The position numbers and the translations under genes were made by a program. A DNA stretch of 64,000 bases from Psychrobacter alimentarius (lineage in GTDB: Bacteria; Pseudomonadota; Gammaproteobacteria; Pseudomonadales; Moraxellaceae), in contig NZ_CP014945.1 in the NCBI RefSeq assembly GCF_001606025.1, forward strand, positions 2,542,001-2,606,000. Reading direction: 5' to 3'. The notes under the pieces are model-generated. The model was not told the origin of the DNA. It searched no databases and saw only the letters and a program-made list of their open reading frames with translations. Of the stretch, positions 8,938 through 18,893 are shown one piece after another (position 1 is the first letter of the stretch; each line of letters starts with the position of its first letter).

Positions 8938-9927
8938 TTAAAACAAGTGATTGGTCACAGGAATATCTTGTGGCGGATTCTCTTCTTCTGCGACCACCTG
9001 ACGAGCCACATGCATGATGAGCTGACGCAACCAGCGATGAGCAGGATGGTGCTGTAATAACGGTGACCATGCCATGGTTAGCTCAAATTCAGGAATAAAA
9101 AATGGCGGCTCTTCCATCATAATACTGTCATTATTGGCCTGCATTCTTGCCACACGAGTCGGCAAGGTTGCAATCAAATCTTTATTGGCGGCAAGCATCG
9201 CAGGCATTTGATAATGGCGAGTAAAGACACTGATTTGACGTTTTTGACCCAAGCGCTGGAGGGCTTGATCAATAGAGCCAAGACCACCAGACTTTTCTGG
9301 ATTGACACCAAAACCGACGCCCATACCCGTTTTAGATACCCACACATGCTGGGCTTTTAGATAGTTTTTTAGATTAAAGCGATTGGCATAAGGGCTTTCA
9401 GAAGACAGCAAACAACTAAAGGTATCACGCCATACTAATACTTGATGAAAACTTTGGGGGATTTCATTAAAGCGATTGATTGCCAAATCCACTCGACCCT
9501 GCTCCATATCACGATAAGAGACGTCAGATGGGGTCAAAAAGTCTAAAATAACGTTGGGCGCTTCAGAACGCAGCGCCTTAACCAATTTGGGTACTAATGT
9601 CGCCTCTGCATAATCTGACGTCATAATACGAAAGACACGCGAGGTGCTATAAGGGCGAAACTCTGTGCGTGGCTCTAATACTTGTGTCAAGTCAGCAAGT
9701 ATCTCACGAATACGAGGCTGCAATTCCAAGGCGCGTTCCGTTGGCGTCATGCCTTCTGAGGAACGCACTAATAATGGGTCATTAAATAACTTTCGAAGAC
9801 GACGTAATATATTACTCATCGCAGGTTGGGTAATTCCAAGCTGCTCAGCTGCCCGAGTGACGTTTTTTTCTCGTAGCAACACATCTAAATGTACCAATAG
9901 GTTTAAATCTACCCGCTGCAAATTCAT
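8938..9927 (-). CDS. LysR-family transcriptional regulator
   Basis: 329 residues from the chosen ATG. The N-terminal winged helix-turn-helix is clear (residues 6-65: DLNLLVHLDVLLREK, then AAEQLGITQPAMSNILRRLR, then F-N-D-P-L-L-V-R). A LysR substrate-binding domain follows from about residue 90. The start at 9927 has an AAGAGA ribosome binding site, while an upstream in-frame ATG at 9960 has none. It is divergent from aceA across 771 bases. A divergent LysR gene often controls its neighbour, so a role in the glyoxylate shunt is a reasonable guess, not shown by sequence. The effector is unknown. Confidence 0.85.
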   Translation of the reverse strand: MNLQRVDLNLLVHLDVLLREKNVTRAAEQLGITQPAMSNILRRLRKLFNDPLLVRSSEGMTPTERALELQPRIREILADLTQVLEPRTEFRPYSTSRVFRIMTSDYAEATLVPKLVKALRSEAPNVILDFLTPSDVSYRDMEQGRVDLAINRFNEIPQSFHQVLVWRDTFSCLLSSESPYANRFNLKNYLKAQHVWVSKTGMGVGFGVNPEKSGGLGSIDQALQRLGQKRQISVFTRHYQMPAMLAANKDLIATLPTRVARMQANNDSIMMEEPPFFIPEFELTMAWSPLLQHHPAHRWLRQLIMHVARQVVAEEENPPQDIPVTNHLF

Positions 9928-10698
9928 ATATATGTCTCTTAGCCTTTGGATAAATACCATAAAAAACTTGGTATTTTTGGTGCTGTTTCAGTTGTTTATA
10001 ATTTAACACAGCGAAATTTTACTGTTTTTCGGTCAAATTCATACAGTATTTGTCAATTATAACTCAAATTACCTACTGTAAGATACTGTTTTACATACAT
10101 TATAATTAAATAAAATACTAAAGATAATAATCATAAATTAGATAAATCTTAGTGACACAGTTATAGTGAGTCTCATGGATGATTTGTGACACAGACAATA
10201 AAAATTAGGTAAGCATGCCGATGCTATTTTACAGACTGAAACAACCATTCAATATATTAGGATATTTACCTTAACTAAAATATTGTTGGCTTTCATACTA
10301 GAAGTATCATTAGTTAAGGCGTTTATGACCAGCAACTTATCGTCAAAACTGTCTGTTATTGTACCATCTCTTACTGTCAGTTATGCCCTCATGGGGCGAT
10401 AAATAGCGCAAACGCCTCAGAATATGCGAACAGAACCCATCTTCTTCGATATATCGCTAATTATTTCTAACTGCTGAGTTCAGTAATTGCCTTGTATTCA
10501 TTGCTGGGTTTGTTTAGTGTAAATAAGACGTTGACCAATAATTTATGGTTACGCTGGCTCTAAATGAGATGTCAATACCGTTCGTAGCAAGTCTAAATAT
10601 ATACTTTTTAGTAAAACTGAATTTTTTAGTCATACCCAATTGTCACTATTTTAGCACTTAATTTATTTGTTTTTCATACCCCACCAAGGAGACTACAG
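9928..10698. other. Long lysR-aceA intergenic region with repeated motifs
   Basis: 771 bases without a convincing gene. Seen: ATACAGTAT (10041-10049), TACTGTA (10074-10080) and ATACTGT (10084-10090), which are related short palindromic words; a direct repeat GTGACACAG at 10152-10160 and 10186-10194; a 10-bp inverted repeat at 10269-10278/10310-10319; and a small GCCC/GGGC hairpin at 10385-10397. The aceA ribosome binding site (AAGGAG) is at 10686-10691. The region is long enough for several operators, a long leader or an unrecognised small RNA. Confidence 0.5.
10269..10319. repeat. Nested inverted repeat upstream of aceA
   Basis: Perfect 10-base arms CCTTAACTAA and TTAGTTAAGG are separated by 31 bases. 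These contain a second 5-base hairpin, ATACT-AGA-AGTAT. There is no T-run, so it does not look like a terminator. Confidence 0.6.
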
Positions 10699-12285
10699 AT
10701 GTCAACTGCATATAAATCAGCGATCGACTTAGTACGTGAATTAAAGCAAAAGCACGGTAACTGGCAGAACATTAGCGAGACTGATGCAGCACGTATGATG
10801 TCCCAAAACCGCTTTAAAACAGGTTTGGATATCGCCAAATATACTGCAAAAATCATGCGTCAAGACATGGAAGATTATGACAATGATACGTCTCAATATA
10901 CCCAGTCTTTAGGGGCATGGCATGGCTTTGTGGCACAGCAAACCATGTACGCTAAGAAAAAATATTTTGGTACTACAGCCAAAACCTACATTTATCTATC
11001 AGGTTGGATGGTAGCGGCCCTACGCTCTGAGTTCGGTCCTCTACCTGACCAATCTATGCATGAAAAAACATCAGTACCCAAACTGATTGAAGAGATTTAC
11101 ACGTTTTTACGTCAAGCAGATGCCAAAGTATTGAATGATTATTTCCGTGAGCTAAACGCTGCTGAAGAAGCAGGTCAAGACACCTCAGCTATCTTAGAAA
11201 AAATCGAAAACTTTGATTCGCATGTAGTGCCAATCATCGCTGATATCGATGCAGGTTTTGGTAATGAAGAAGCCACTTACCTATTGACTAAGCAGATGAT
11301 CGAAGCGGGTGCTTGTGCGATTCAGGTTGAAAACCAAGTTTCTGACGCTAAGCAGTGTGGTCACCAAGCGGGTAAAGTAACCGTACCGCATGAAGACTTC
11401 ATCTCTAAGCTAAACGCTATTCGTTATGCTTTCTTAGAGCTTGGGGTTGAAGACGGTGTGATCGTTGCTCGTACTGACTCTGAAGGCGCATCACTAACGC
11501 AAAAAATCCCAGTATCAAATGAGCCAGGCGATCTTGCTTCTAAATACATCGATTTTATCGAAATGGAAGAAGTCACGCTTGAAGATGCAAAAGAAAATGA
11601 CAGCTTACTTAAGCATAACGGCAAACTAGTACGTCCCGTTCGTCTACCAAACGGCTTATACCAGTTCCGTGAAGAGACCAACATTGACCGTGTTGTACTT
11701 GACTGTGTGACTGCGCTAGAAAACGGTGCGGATTTACTATGGATCGAAACACCAACTCCAGACGTAGAACACATCAAAATGATGGTTGACCGTATCAAAC
11801 AGCAGCAGCCAAAAGCGAAATTGGTATACAACAACAGCCCATCATTCAACTGGACGCTTAATTTCCGTAAGCAAGTCATCGCTCAGTGGGAAGAAGAAGG
11901 CAAAGACATCTCGGCGTACAATAAAGCGGACTTGATGAGTGCTGATTATGACGGTACTGAGCTTGATGCAGCAGCTGACATCGCCGCTAAGAACTTCCAA
12001 CGTGATGCATCACGTGAAGCAGGTGTATTCCATCATCTAATCACGCTACCGACCTATCACACTACCGCTCTAAGCGTGCATGAGCTTGCTAAAGGCTACT
12101 TTGGTGAAGAAGGTATGCTTGCTTATGCCGCTGGCGTACAACGTAAAGAAATCCGTGAAGGCATCGCTTGTGTCAAGCACCAAGCAATGGCAGGTTCTGA
12201 CCTTGGTGATGATCACAAAGAGATTTTCTCAGGTGACAACGCGCTAAAAGCAGGCGGCGGCAAAAACACGATGAACCAGTTCTAA
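10699..12285 (+). CDS. aceA: Isocitrate lyase (long form)
   Basis: Isocitrate lyase splits isocitrate into glyoxylate and succinate, the first step of the glyoxylate shunt used on acetate or fatty acids. The 528-residue protein belongs to the long bacterial form found in Acinetobacter and Pseudomonas (about 530 residues, against 434 in E. coli). The active-site loop reads KQCGHQ (residues 218-223) with C220, instead of the E. coli KKCGHL. Metal and substrate residues are in IIADIDAGFGN (179-189). An AAGGAG ribosome binding site fits the start. It ends at a strong terminator. The partner malate synthase lies about 20 kb away at 32327-34525. Confidence 0.95.
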   Translation: MSTAYKSAIDLVRELKQKHGNWQNISETDAARMMSQNRFKTGLDIAKYTAKIMRQDMEDYDNDTSQYTQSLGAWHGFVAQQTMYAKKKYFGTTAKTYIYLSGWMVAALRSEFGPLPDQSMHEKTSVPKLIEEIYTFLRQADAKVLNDYFRELNAAEEAGQDTSAILEKIENFDSHVVPIIADIDAGFGNEEATYLLTKQMIEAGACAIQVENQVSDAKQCGHQAGKVTVPHEDFISKLNAIRYAFLELGVEDGVIVARTDSEGASLTQKIPVSNEPGDLASKYIDFIEMEEVTLEDAKENDSLLKHNGKLVRPVRLPNGLYQFREETNIDRVVLDCVTALENGADLLWIETPTPDVEHIKMMVDRIKQQQPKAKLVYNNSPSFNWTLNFRKQVIAQWEEEGKDISAYNKADLMSADYDGTELDAAADIAAKNFQRDASREAGVFHHLITLPTYHTTALSVHELAKGYFGEEGMLAYAAGVQRKEIREGIACVKHQAMAGSDLGDDHKEIFSGDNALKAGGGKNTMNQF

Positions 12286-12312
12286 TCACCAATATCTATA
12301 ATCCTACGTTAC

Positions 12313-12350
12313 AAAAAAAGCCGCTCTACTTAAGATAGAGCGGCTTTTTT
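12313..12350 (+). terminator. aceA terminator
   Basis: An 11-bp GC-rich stem (AAGCCGCTCTA and its complement) with a CTTAAGA loop, then a run of T's. Confidence 0.9.
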
Positions 12351-12416
12351 GTTGCGGTTTAAACACTCATAGAGTGGTAGACTAATAATCATTATTCAGA
12401 ATTACTAGGAGCCATT

Positions 12417-14042
12417 ATGCAAGAGATAGAGCTGAAGTTTTTGGTGCCAGAATCACGACTAAAAGGGCTGATGCGTCAAGTACAAGTCAAATCTTCAAAG
12501 CTGACGCAACTGGCGGCGCATTATTACGACACTCTTGACCAGCAGCTAGCAAAAGCAGGTATTGGTTTGCGTATTCGCAAAGAAGGGGATGCTTGGGTAC
12601 AAACCCTCAAAGCTGGCGGCGATGGTATTGCAGCACGTCTAGAACATAATGCCATACTAGATAACGAACAGGTACAGGCAATGCTCGATAACAATGCGCT
12701 CATGCCTGATTTAGGCATTTATAAAGATACGCCCGCTGCCGCTGCTTTCGATGGCTTCAAGCTTAAAGAGTTGGCCAAAAAACTGACACAACGCTATGTC
12801 ACCGATGTCGAGCGCACCACACGGTTTCTAACAGAAAAGACCAGTGACGCCCTTGAGGATAGTACAGATAACTGTATCGAGGTCGCTTATGATCAAGGAG
12901 AAATCATCCATGGTGAGGACGACACCCAACGAGAAGCCATTCAAGAAATTGAGTTTGAATTGATATCAGGTGATTTAGACTTTTTATTTACAACAGCCAA
13001 AGCGTGGTGCAAACGCTATAAGCTCAGCCTCTCTACCGTGACCAAAGCTGAGCGCGGTGGACTACTTATTAGAGGGCAATCTCATAGCCAAGCGATTGGC
13101 GCAAACCTTAATGAGCTAAACGTCAGTCGAAAAACCAGCCTGCCTACTTTTGTGCGCGCAGCTGTCCATAATTGCCTCATCCAAATTCTACCCAACAGCA
13201 GTGCCATCGTCGCCGGTAGTACTGACCATGAGCATATCTTGCAGTTTTACATTGGTATCGACCGTTTGCTGACGGCAATAACAACATTTGCAAGCTTCTC
13301 TGATGAGATCAATCCTGATTGGCAGCCTATTCTAAAGCAAACCTTGACCCTACTTGATGACTATCGTGAGCTGACATATCTAGCAGAACACCTTGAACCC
13401 CAGTTGCAAGAACTCGGCGCGCCTGCAACTGACTGGACAACAGACATTGATACGCTCAAAATCAAGCCAATGGATGCGGTAAAAGCCAATGACTTTCAGC
13501 TGATATTGCTAGAGCTGATAGCCTTCACCATGAGCGATCCAAAACTGGAACCTCAAAATGACAAACTGGCCATCGATAAGCTGGCTAAAATTCTGTCTCA
13601 GCAATACAAAGACTTGCTCAACCTTGATAAAAAACGTGATGATATAGAAAATAGTGAGATTGACGATACACAAAGCTTAGAAGCAGAAATTTCAGAAATG
13701 AAAAGCGATGATTCAAAAAGTAGCGATGAAGAGCATCCTCAATATGAATTGTACCGTCAACTAAAAACACTACGCTATATGAGTGAATTTTCTGCACCAG
13801 TATTTCATAAAAAATCGTCTAAAAAGAAAACCAAGCTTTGGCTCAAGAATCTGACAAAAGCGCAAAAAGCCTTGAATAAATATCAGGCTTATACACAATA
13901 TCAGCAGCGTTATCAGCTAAAATCCGCATCGGACAGCAACGCGTTATATGGCGCAGGTTGGATAATAGCTGCCTTAGAAAAAGACCACCAACGTGCTGAG
14001 AAACGTTTAATGAAACTAAAAGATGGAAAAAAGTTTTGGTAA
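12417..14042 (+). CDS. CYTH-CHAD domain protein (inorganic triphosphatase-like)
   Basis: 541 residues. The N-terminal CYTH domain starts with the ExExK signature at E3-E5-K7 (EIELKF). It continues with Y-Y-D-T, 'GIGLRIRKEGDAWVQTLK' and a late 'EIEFELISG', the acidic and basic residues lining the triphosphate tunnel. A helical CHAD domain rich in His and Lys follows from about residue 240 to the end and probably binds polyphosphate. An acidic insert (about 405-445) interrupts CHAD. This arrangement matches E. coli YgiF, an inorganic triphosphatase. The ribosome binding site AGGAG precedes the ATG. A polyphosphate kinase is also encoded in the window (37587-39848), but not adjacent. Confidence 0.85.
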   Translation: MQEIELKFLVPESRLKGLMRQVQVKSSKLTQLAAHYYDTLDQQLAKAGIGLRIRKEGDAWVQTLKAGGDGIAARLEHNAILDNEQVQAMLDNNALMPDLGIYKDTPAAAAFDGFKLKELAKKLTQRYVTDVERTTRFLTEKTSDALEDSTDNCIEVAYDQGEIIHGEDDTQREAIQEIEFELISGDLDFLFTTAKAWCKRYKLSLSTVTKAERGGLLIRGQSHSQAIGANLNELNVSRKTSLPTFVRAAVHNCLIQILPNSSAIVAGSTDHEHILQFYIGIDRLLTAITTFASFSDEINPDWQPILKQTLTLLDDYRELTYLAEHLEPQLQELGAPATDWTTDIDTLKIKPMDAVKANDFQLILLELIAFTMSDPKLEPQNDKLAIDKLAKILSQQYKDLLNLDKKRDDIENSEIDDTQSLEAEISEMKSDDSKSSDEEHPQYELYRQLKTLRYMSEFSAPVFHKKSSKKKTKLWLKNLTKAQKALNKYQAYTQYQQRYQLKSASDSNALYGAGWIIAALEKDHQRAEKRLMKLKDGKKFW

Positions 14043-14073
14043 ATATAGATATGGATAAATAACCCATGCTATA

Positions 14074-14112
14074 AAAAAGACAGCTTCTTTTATAGGAGCT
14101 GTCTTTTTTTAA
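14074..14112 (+). terminator. Terminator after the CYTH-CHAD gene
   Basis: A perfect stem (AAAAGACAGCT and its complement) around an 11-base loop, with A's before and seven T's after. It may also serve the convergent YkuD gene. Confidence 0.85.
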
Positions 14113-14169
14113 GTACTATTTGTCGCTAAGTGTTATTTGCTGCTTAATATTTGATTGTCTAAACTCAGT

Positions 14170-14685
14170 TTAACCCGCCATGATAGTCACGGACACGCCC
14201 TCTTCTACCTGTTCAAACAGCTCAACGATGTCTTCATTGCGCATACGTACACAGCCATGTGAGAGTGGTACACCCATCGGCTCAGTGTCTGGGGTTCCAT
14301 GAATATAAATATAACGCTGATAAGTATCACACACGCCTTGAATGTTGCTGCCTTTATTCACACCCTCCTCAAGACCACTTAACCATAAGATGCGGCTCAG
14401 TATCCAATCGCGCTCAGGATGAAGCTCGCCAAGCGCTGCATCATATTTCTCACCTGTAGGTACACGTCCAACGAACACAGAGCTTATAGGAGAGTCACCC
14501 CCTATTTTTTTTGCAATGACATGCTGACCTAGCGGCGTACAACCACTATCTTCTTGGCTACCAATACCGTTTTTAGCCGTAGAGACTGGGTACTTTAGTA
14601 TTTTTTTTTGTTGCTGATATACCGTCAATGTTTGCTCAGCAATATTGATGATTAATTGTTTATCAGAGTTTTGATGATGATTCAT
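14170..14685 (-). CDS. YkuD-fold L,D-transpeptidase/L,D-carboxypeptidase without signal peptide
   Basis: A 171-residue protein consisting of little more than a YkuD catalytic domain. The signature is complete: H129-G-T-P, then S142-H-G-C145-V-R147, with Cys145 the nucleophile. YkuD enzymes normally act on peptidoglycan tetrapeptides in the periplasm. No signal peptide or membrane segment is present here: the N-terminus is polar (N-H-H-Q-N-S-D-K-Q). A cytoplasmic YkuD protein acting as an L,D-carboxypeptidase in peptidoglycan recycling is known in Acinetobacter (ElsL), and that role fits better than cross-linking. The ATG at 14685 is preferred over GTG at 14691. Single gene. Confidence 0.82.
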   Translation of the reverse strand: MNHHQNSDKQLIINIAEQTLTVYQQQKKILKYPVSTAKNGIGSQEDSGCTPLGQHVIAKKIGGDSPISSVFVGRVPTGEKYDAALGELHPERDWILSRILWLSGLEEGVNKGSNIQGVCDTYQRYIYIHGTPDTEPMGVPLSHGCVRMRNEDIVELFEQVEEGVSVTIMAG

Positions 14686-14822
14686 AAACACGTCCAGTGG
14701 TTATCGATAGTATGACTTACGACATTTTTGATAAAAATCTGTGAAAATTTCTATTATCAAGGGATTGTAACCAGGCTTTTGGCACCGTAAGATAGAAGCA
14801 CACTTTTTGATGCTAGCAGATT

Positions 14823-16088
14823 ATGACGACTATTTCACCGACACGTGTGTCGATGTATGATTTTCTATATCAAGATACCAAGCCTATGCTGTCACTATTG
14901 GCAGATGCGGCGCAGCTTTCACTCCCTCAAGCTCGTCTAGCTATGGATGCCAGTTTACAGGCTATTGTAAGCGCCTTACTTGTTTATCAACAGCATCATA
15001 AAGGGCAAGCCGTCAGTAAAAAACTATTTGGTCGCGCAGCGGTCAAAGAACTGCGGCAATACAATTCTATGAATTTTGTGACCATCAATGCGACGTTATA
15101 CCATCGTCAGGACGCCGCCGATGCTATCTTTCATGACAATGAATGCGTGATCAAAGCCAGTGAACACATCGCCTCAAACATTGATGCAAAAATACCGCAA
15201 GTTCAAATTTTATTGACATCCTTGTGTGTGGTCGTGCTGCGTGAATTGGCTATTTTGACAGAGTACAGTCAACTTGATCATGATGAGATTAATAAGTGGT
15301 TTGCCTTGCAGCCACAGTTTTTGTCAGCGAAACGTTTTGATGTGAGTCAGCCAGATTTAGCATCAGCTGAATCGGTAGCCGTCAGCCCTGATAGCATAGA
15401 ACAATCCACATTATTAGAGAGTAGTTCAGACACAGAACAAAACGCTTCTGATCTACCTCTTCTAAAGGCTGAGCAGCTGTTAGATACCCCGCCCGCTTTT
15501 GACACTTATTGGTATGAGCTTACCTCATTCAAACCTGAAAATCAGGAACCTGTACAAGACATGCAGATGGCAACAGGCAATTATCTAAAAGCCATCGGTC
15601 GCTCCCCTGATAATCTACAGCAAGGACGCCATAATGACATGCTGGTATTTGCAGACATGCCAGCCATTGCCTTACCGCATCAACGTTGGTTATTACAGTT
15701 GGCAAAAATATCTGATATCTACCTTAGTCGCAACCGACTGCGCGTGAATTCTGAGCCTGTCAATCCACCCAAACCCCCACTAGTTAGTTTGGGATTAATC
15801 GGTGGTAACAACGACAACATTCCTGCAACGATCAGTGAAAAACCGATTGAATACGATGCCGCAACGCCGCTTTGGAAAAATCCGGTCATTCTTATCATTA
15901 TCCTCGTCATCAGTACGCTGGGTGCGCTTGCCACTCTTAAATATCAGACTCAAAAGTCCAATGGTCACATTCTTGCGACAGAAGAAGTATTAGAGCAGGA
16001 AGTCATTAAGGAACGTCAGCAGCAAGATGTGGCCATTGTCAGAGTAGATGATGAATCTAGCACTGAAGAAATAGCAACAGACAAATGA
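14823..16088 (+). CDS. Hypothetical protein with C-terminal membrane segment
   Basis: 421 residues that I do not recognise. The N-terminal part (about 20-165) is helical, with a stretch 'LSLPQARLAMDASLQAIVSALL' loosely like DUF937 proteins, then 'KKLFGRAAVKEL'. A low-complexity Ser/Glu/Asp-rich linker follows (about 180-225) and a second soluble part with Trp and Tyr residues (about 225-320). One membrane segment lies at about 354-373, followed by a short charged tail. With no signal peptide, the bulk is probably cytoplasmic and tail-anchored. The ribosome binding site is weak (AGCAG). It converges on argG across a shared terminator. Confidence 0.55.
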   Translation: MTTISPTRVSMYDFLYQDTKPMLSLLADAAQLSLPQARLAMDASLQAIVSALLVYQQHHKGQAVSKKLFGRAAVKELRQYNSMNFVTINATLYHRQDAADAIFHDNECVIKASEHIASNIDAKIPQVQILLTSLCVVVLRELAILTEYSQLDHDEINKWFALQPQFLSAKRFDVSQPDLASAESVAVSPDSIEQSTLLESSSDTEQNASDLPLLKAEQLLDTPPAFDTYWYELTSFKPENQEPVQDMQMATGNYLKAIGRSPDNLQQGRHNDMLVFADMPAIALPHQRWLLQLAKISDIYLSRNRLRVNSEPVNPPKPPLVSLGLIGGNNDNIPATISEKPIEYDAATPLWKNPVILIIILVISTLGALATLKYQTQKSNGHILATEEVLEQEVIKERQQQDVAIVRVDDESSTEEIATDK

Positions 16089-16149
16089 GGCCATATAGCG
16101 ACTAAAGAAAAAAAATGAAAACTCATTTTGCTAACGATCTATTACCCAT

Positions 16150-16187
16150 AAAAAAACAGAGGCACTATGAATAGCACCTCTGTTTTT
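16150..16187. terminator. Bidirectional terminator between the 421-aa gene and argG
   Basis: An AACAGAGG/CCTCTGTT stem extended by a further CTAT/ATAG pairing, with A's on the left and T's on the right. Confidence 0.82.
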
Positions 16188-16227
16188 ATTGATTAACGTC
16201 TACTCAACTATAATGTCGTGTAAAAGC

Positions 16228-17466
16228 TTATTTTGATAAGTCACGACCACGGCTGGCTTCGATAGCAAGACGGAGACCATTTAGACGGATAAAACCTTCT
16301 GCATCCTTTTGATCGTAGGCACCTGCATCGTCTTCAAAAGTCGCGATTTTTTCGTCAAACAATGAATCATCTGACTTACGGCCGACTACGCTCACAGCAC
16401 CTTTGTATAGTTTGACACGCACAGTACCGTTTACGTACTCTTGAGACTTGTCAATCAATGCTTGCAACATCATACGCTCAGGGCTGAACCAATAACCATT
16501 ATAGATGATTTTTGCATAGCGTGGCATCAACTCATCTTTTAGGTGAGCCGCTTCACGATCTAGCGTCAATGACTCAATACCGCGATGCGCTTTTAGCATA
16601 ATCGTGCCAGCTGGTGTTTCGTAGCAACCACGTGACTTCATACCAACATAACGGTTTTCAACGATATCTAAACGACCGATACCGTGCTTACCACCGATCT
16701 CGTTTAATTTAATCATGACCTCAAAAGGCTTAAGCGCTTCGCCATCGATTGCAACGATATCGCCTTTTTTATACTCAAGCTCTAAGTATTGTGCTTCGTC
16801 AGGTGCTTCTTCTGGACTGACTGACCAGCGCCACATGTCATCTTCGGCTTCAGCATACGGATCTTCTAGCACACCGCCTTCATATGAAATATGAAGTAAG
16901 TTGGCATCCATTGAGTAAGGAGATTTTTTTGTGCTACCTGCATAATCAATCGCAATGTCATGCTCTTTTGCATATTGCATCAAGCTTTCACGGCTAGACA
17001 AATCCCACTCACGCCAAGGTGCAATCGTTACCACATCTGGTGACAAAGCAACTGCACCCAGCTCAAAACGTACTTGGTCATTGCCTTTACCCGTCGCACC
17101 ATGACTGATGGCATCGGCATTGTGTTCTTTAGCAATTTCAACCAAGCGCTTAGCAATCAATGGGCGCGCGATAGAAGTACCTAGTAAGTATTCGCCTTCA
17201 TAAATGGCATTGGCACGGAACATTGGGAACACATAGTCACGAGCAAACTCTTCGCGCAAATCTTCGATGTGAATATTTTTAATACCCATGGCCTTGGCTT
17301 TAGCTCGGGCTGGCTCGACTTCTTCACCTTGACCGATGTCAGCGGTAAAGGTAATCACTTCGGCATCATAAGTTTCTTGTAGCCATTTAGCGATGATTGA
17401 GGTATCAAGGCCACCTGAATATGCCAATACGATTTTATTAATATTTTTTGGATCAAGCTGAGCCAT
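16228..17466 (-). CDS. argG: Argininosuccinate synthase
   Basis: ArgG condenses citrulline and aspartate with ATP to argininosuccinate, the penultimate step of arginine synthesis. The 412-residue protein has the N-type ATP-pyrophosphatase P-loop [11 protein letters not shown] near the N-terminus, '[13 protein letters not shown]' and 'YEGGVLEDP'. It is the standard long bacterial/eukaryotic type, full length. The ATG at 17466 is chosen because an AGGAG site lies six bases upstream; the in-frame TTG at 17472 overlaps that site. No ARG-box was recognised upstream. Divergent from pyrC. Confidence 0.96.
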   Translation of the reverse strand: MAQLDPKNINKIVLAYSGGLDTSIIAKWLQETYDAEVITFTADIGQGEEVEPARAKAKAMGIKNIHIEDLREEFARDYVFPMFRANAIYEGEYLLGTSIARPLIAKRLVEIAKEHNADAISHGATGKGNDQVRFELGAVALSPDVVTIAPWREWDLSSRESLMQYAKEHDIAIDYAGSTKKSPYSMDANLLHISYEGGVLEDPYAEAEDDMWRWSVSPEEAPDEAQYLELEYKKGDIVAIDGEALKPFEVMIKLNEIGGKHGIGRLDIVENRYVGMKSRGCYETPAGTIMLKAHRGIESLTLDREAAHLKDELMPRYAKIIYNGYWFSPERMMLQALIDKSQEYVNGTVRVKLYKGAVSVVGRKSDDSLFDEKIATFEDDAGAYDQKDAEGFIRLNGLRLAIEASRGRDLSK

Positions 17467-17792
17467 GAACAACTCCTATTATGAGAATGTAGCGTTAGCG
17501 ATAGCGCTAAGGTTGAATCAAAAGATGAATTACTTGCTCAGTGTACATCATATTTACTATAGGCAAAAGTCTAACTGCCATTAGGCGCTCGCTTTTGGTT
17601 TAAATTCAAGCATTACATTTTGGACGGCTTTGTCAAAACCATATGTCATAAAGATACACAAAAGACAGCTAAACGAATTATCTACCTATATTTGGTCGCA
17701 TATTTAGTCAAGTAGGCAAATCTGTTATGATAGCACTACAGTACTCCCTCCTTTTTACTTCCATATATGACGATATAGAGCGCGACGACATT
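17467..17792. other. Divergent argG/pyrC intergenic region
   Basis: 326 bases. A candidate pyrC promoter is TTAGTC (17704-17709), a 16-base spacer and TATGAT (17726-17731). It supports the later pyrC start, because an upstream in-frame ATG at 17727 would lie inside the -10 box. No terminator or operator was recognised on the argG side. Confidence 0.45.
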
Positions 17793-18863
17793 ATGACTGA
17801 TTCGATTAGAGAGTTGACCCTCCTCCAGCCAGACGATTGGCATATTCACCTGCGTGATGGCAAAGCTTTGAGCACTACTGTACCGCATGCAGCCAACAGC
17901 TTTAATCGCGTGATTTGTATGCCAAACCTAGTACCACCCGTTAAAAACGCTGATGAGGCGCTTGCCTATCGCACTCGCATCTTGGCGCATTTACAAGCCA
18001 GTGATCTGAATGCTGAGCGAAAAACAGCGTTTGATCCACGCATGACTTTGTATTTGACAGACAATACGACGGCACTAGATATCGAAACAGCGGCTAAGTC
18101 AGGAATCGTTCAGGCAGTCAAACTGTACCCTGCTGGAGCCACGACCAACTCATCTGATGGTGTGACTAACATTAATGCCTGTGTTGATGTCTTTGAAGCA
18201 TTAGAAAAGTACAATCTGCCCTTACTACTTCATGGTGAAGTAACCCAAGATCATGTGGATATTTTTGACCGCGAGAAGCGCTTTTTGGACGAAGTATTGG
18301 GACAAATTATTGCCAAATTCCCTACATTAAAAATCGTCATGGAGCACATTACCACAAGTGATGCGGCAGACTTTGTATTGGCTCAAGGCAATCATATTGC
18401 TGCTACTATCACACCGCAACACTTAATGTTTAACCGCAACCATATGTTGGTCGGTGGCATCAAACCACACTTTTATTGCTTACCTATTTTGAAGCGTGAA
18501 AGTCATCAGAAAGTTTTGTTAGACGTTGCAACAAGTGGCAATCCTAAGTTCTTTTTAGGAACTGACTCCGCCCCGCACGCAACAGACAAAAAAGAAGCGG
18601 CGTGCGGTTGTGCTGGCTGTTACAGCGCTGAGACGGCTTTACCATTATATGCCACCGCTTTTGATAGTGTGGGCAAGATAGATAAGCTAGAGGGCTTTGC
18701 CAGTCGTTTTGGGGCGCAGTTTTATGGCCTACCCCTAAACGAAAGTAAAATAACGCTTGTCAATACGCCAATGCAAGTACCTGCAAGTTATCCTTATTTT
18801 GACGGCGGTTCACTAACGCCGCTTATGGCTGGTGAAACGTTGCCTTGGTCTATCAAAGCATAG
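17793..18863 (+). CDS. pyrC: Dihydroorotase (type II)
   Basis: PyrC interconverts carbamoyl-aspartate and dihydroorotate in pyrimidine synthesis. The 356-residue protein has all the zinc-site motifs of type II dihydroorotases: HIHLRDG near the N-terminus, the carboxylated lysine in '[12 protein letters not shown]', H in 'LLHGEV', 'EHITT' and D in 'GTDSAPH'. A Cys-rich '[13 protein letters not shown]' follows, also typical. The start at 17793 matches the E. coli N-terminus. An in-frame ATG at 17727 adds 22 unconserved residues and overlaps the promoter. Confidence 0.95.
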   Translation: MTDSIRELTLLQPDDWHIHLRDGKALSTTVPHAANSFNRVICMPNLVPPVKNADEALAYRTRILAHLQASDLNAERKTAFDPRMTLYLTDNTTALDIETAAKSGIVQAVKLYPAGATTNSSDGVTNINACVDVFEALEKYNLPLLLHGEVTQDHVDIFDREKRFLDEVLGQIIAKFPTLKIVMEHITTSDAADFVLAQGNHIAATITPQHLMFNRNHMLVGGIKPHFYCLPILKRESHQKVLLDVATSGNPKFFLGTDSAPHATDKKEAACGCAGCYSAETALPLYATAFDSVGKIDKLEGFASRFGAQFYGLPLNESKITLVNTPMQVPASYPYFDGGSLTPLMAGETLPWSIKA

Positions 18864-18893
18864 AGCAGACTCAGTAAAACATTTTTACTTTAT

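Noticed and set aside
11424-11879. 151-codon minus-strand frame within aceA
   Set aside because: Ser-rich antisense reading of a well-conserved gene.
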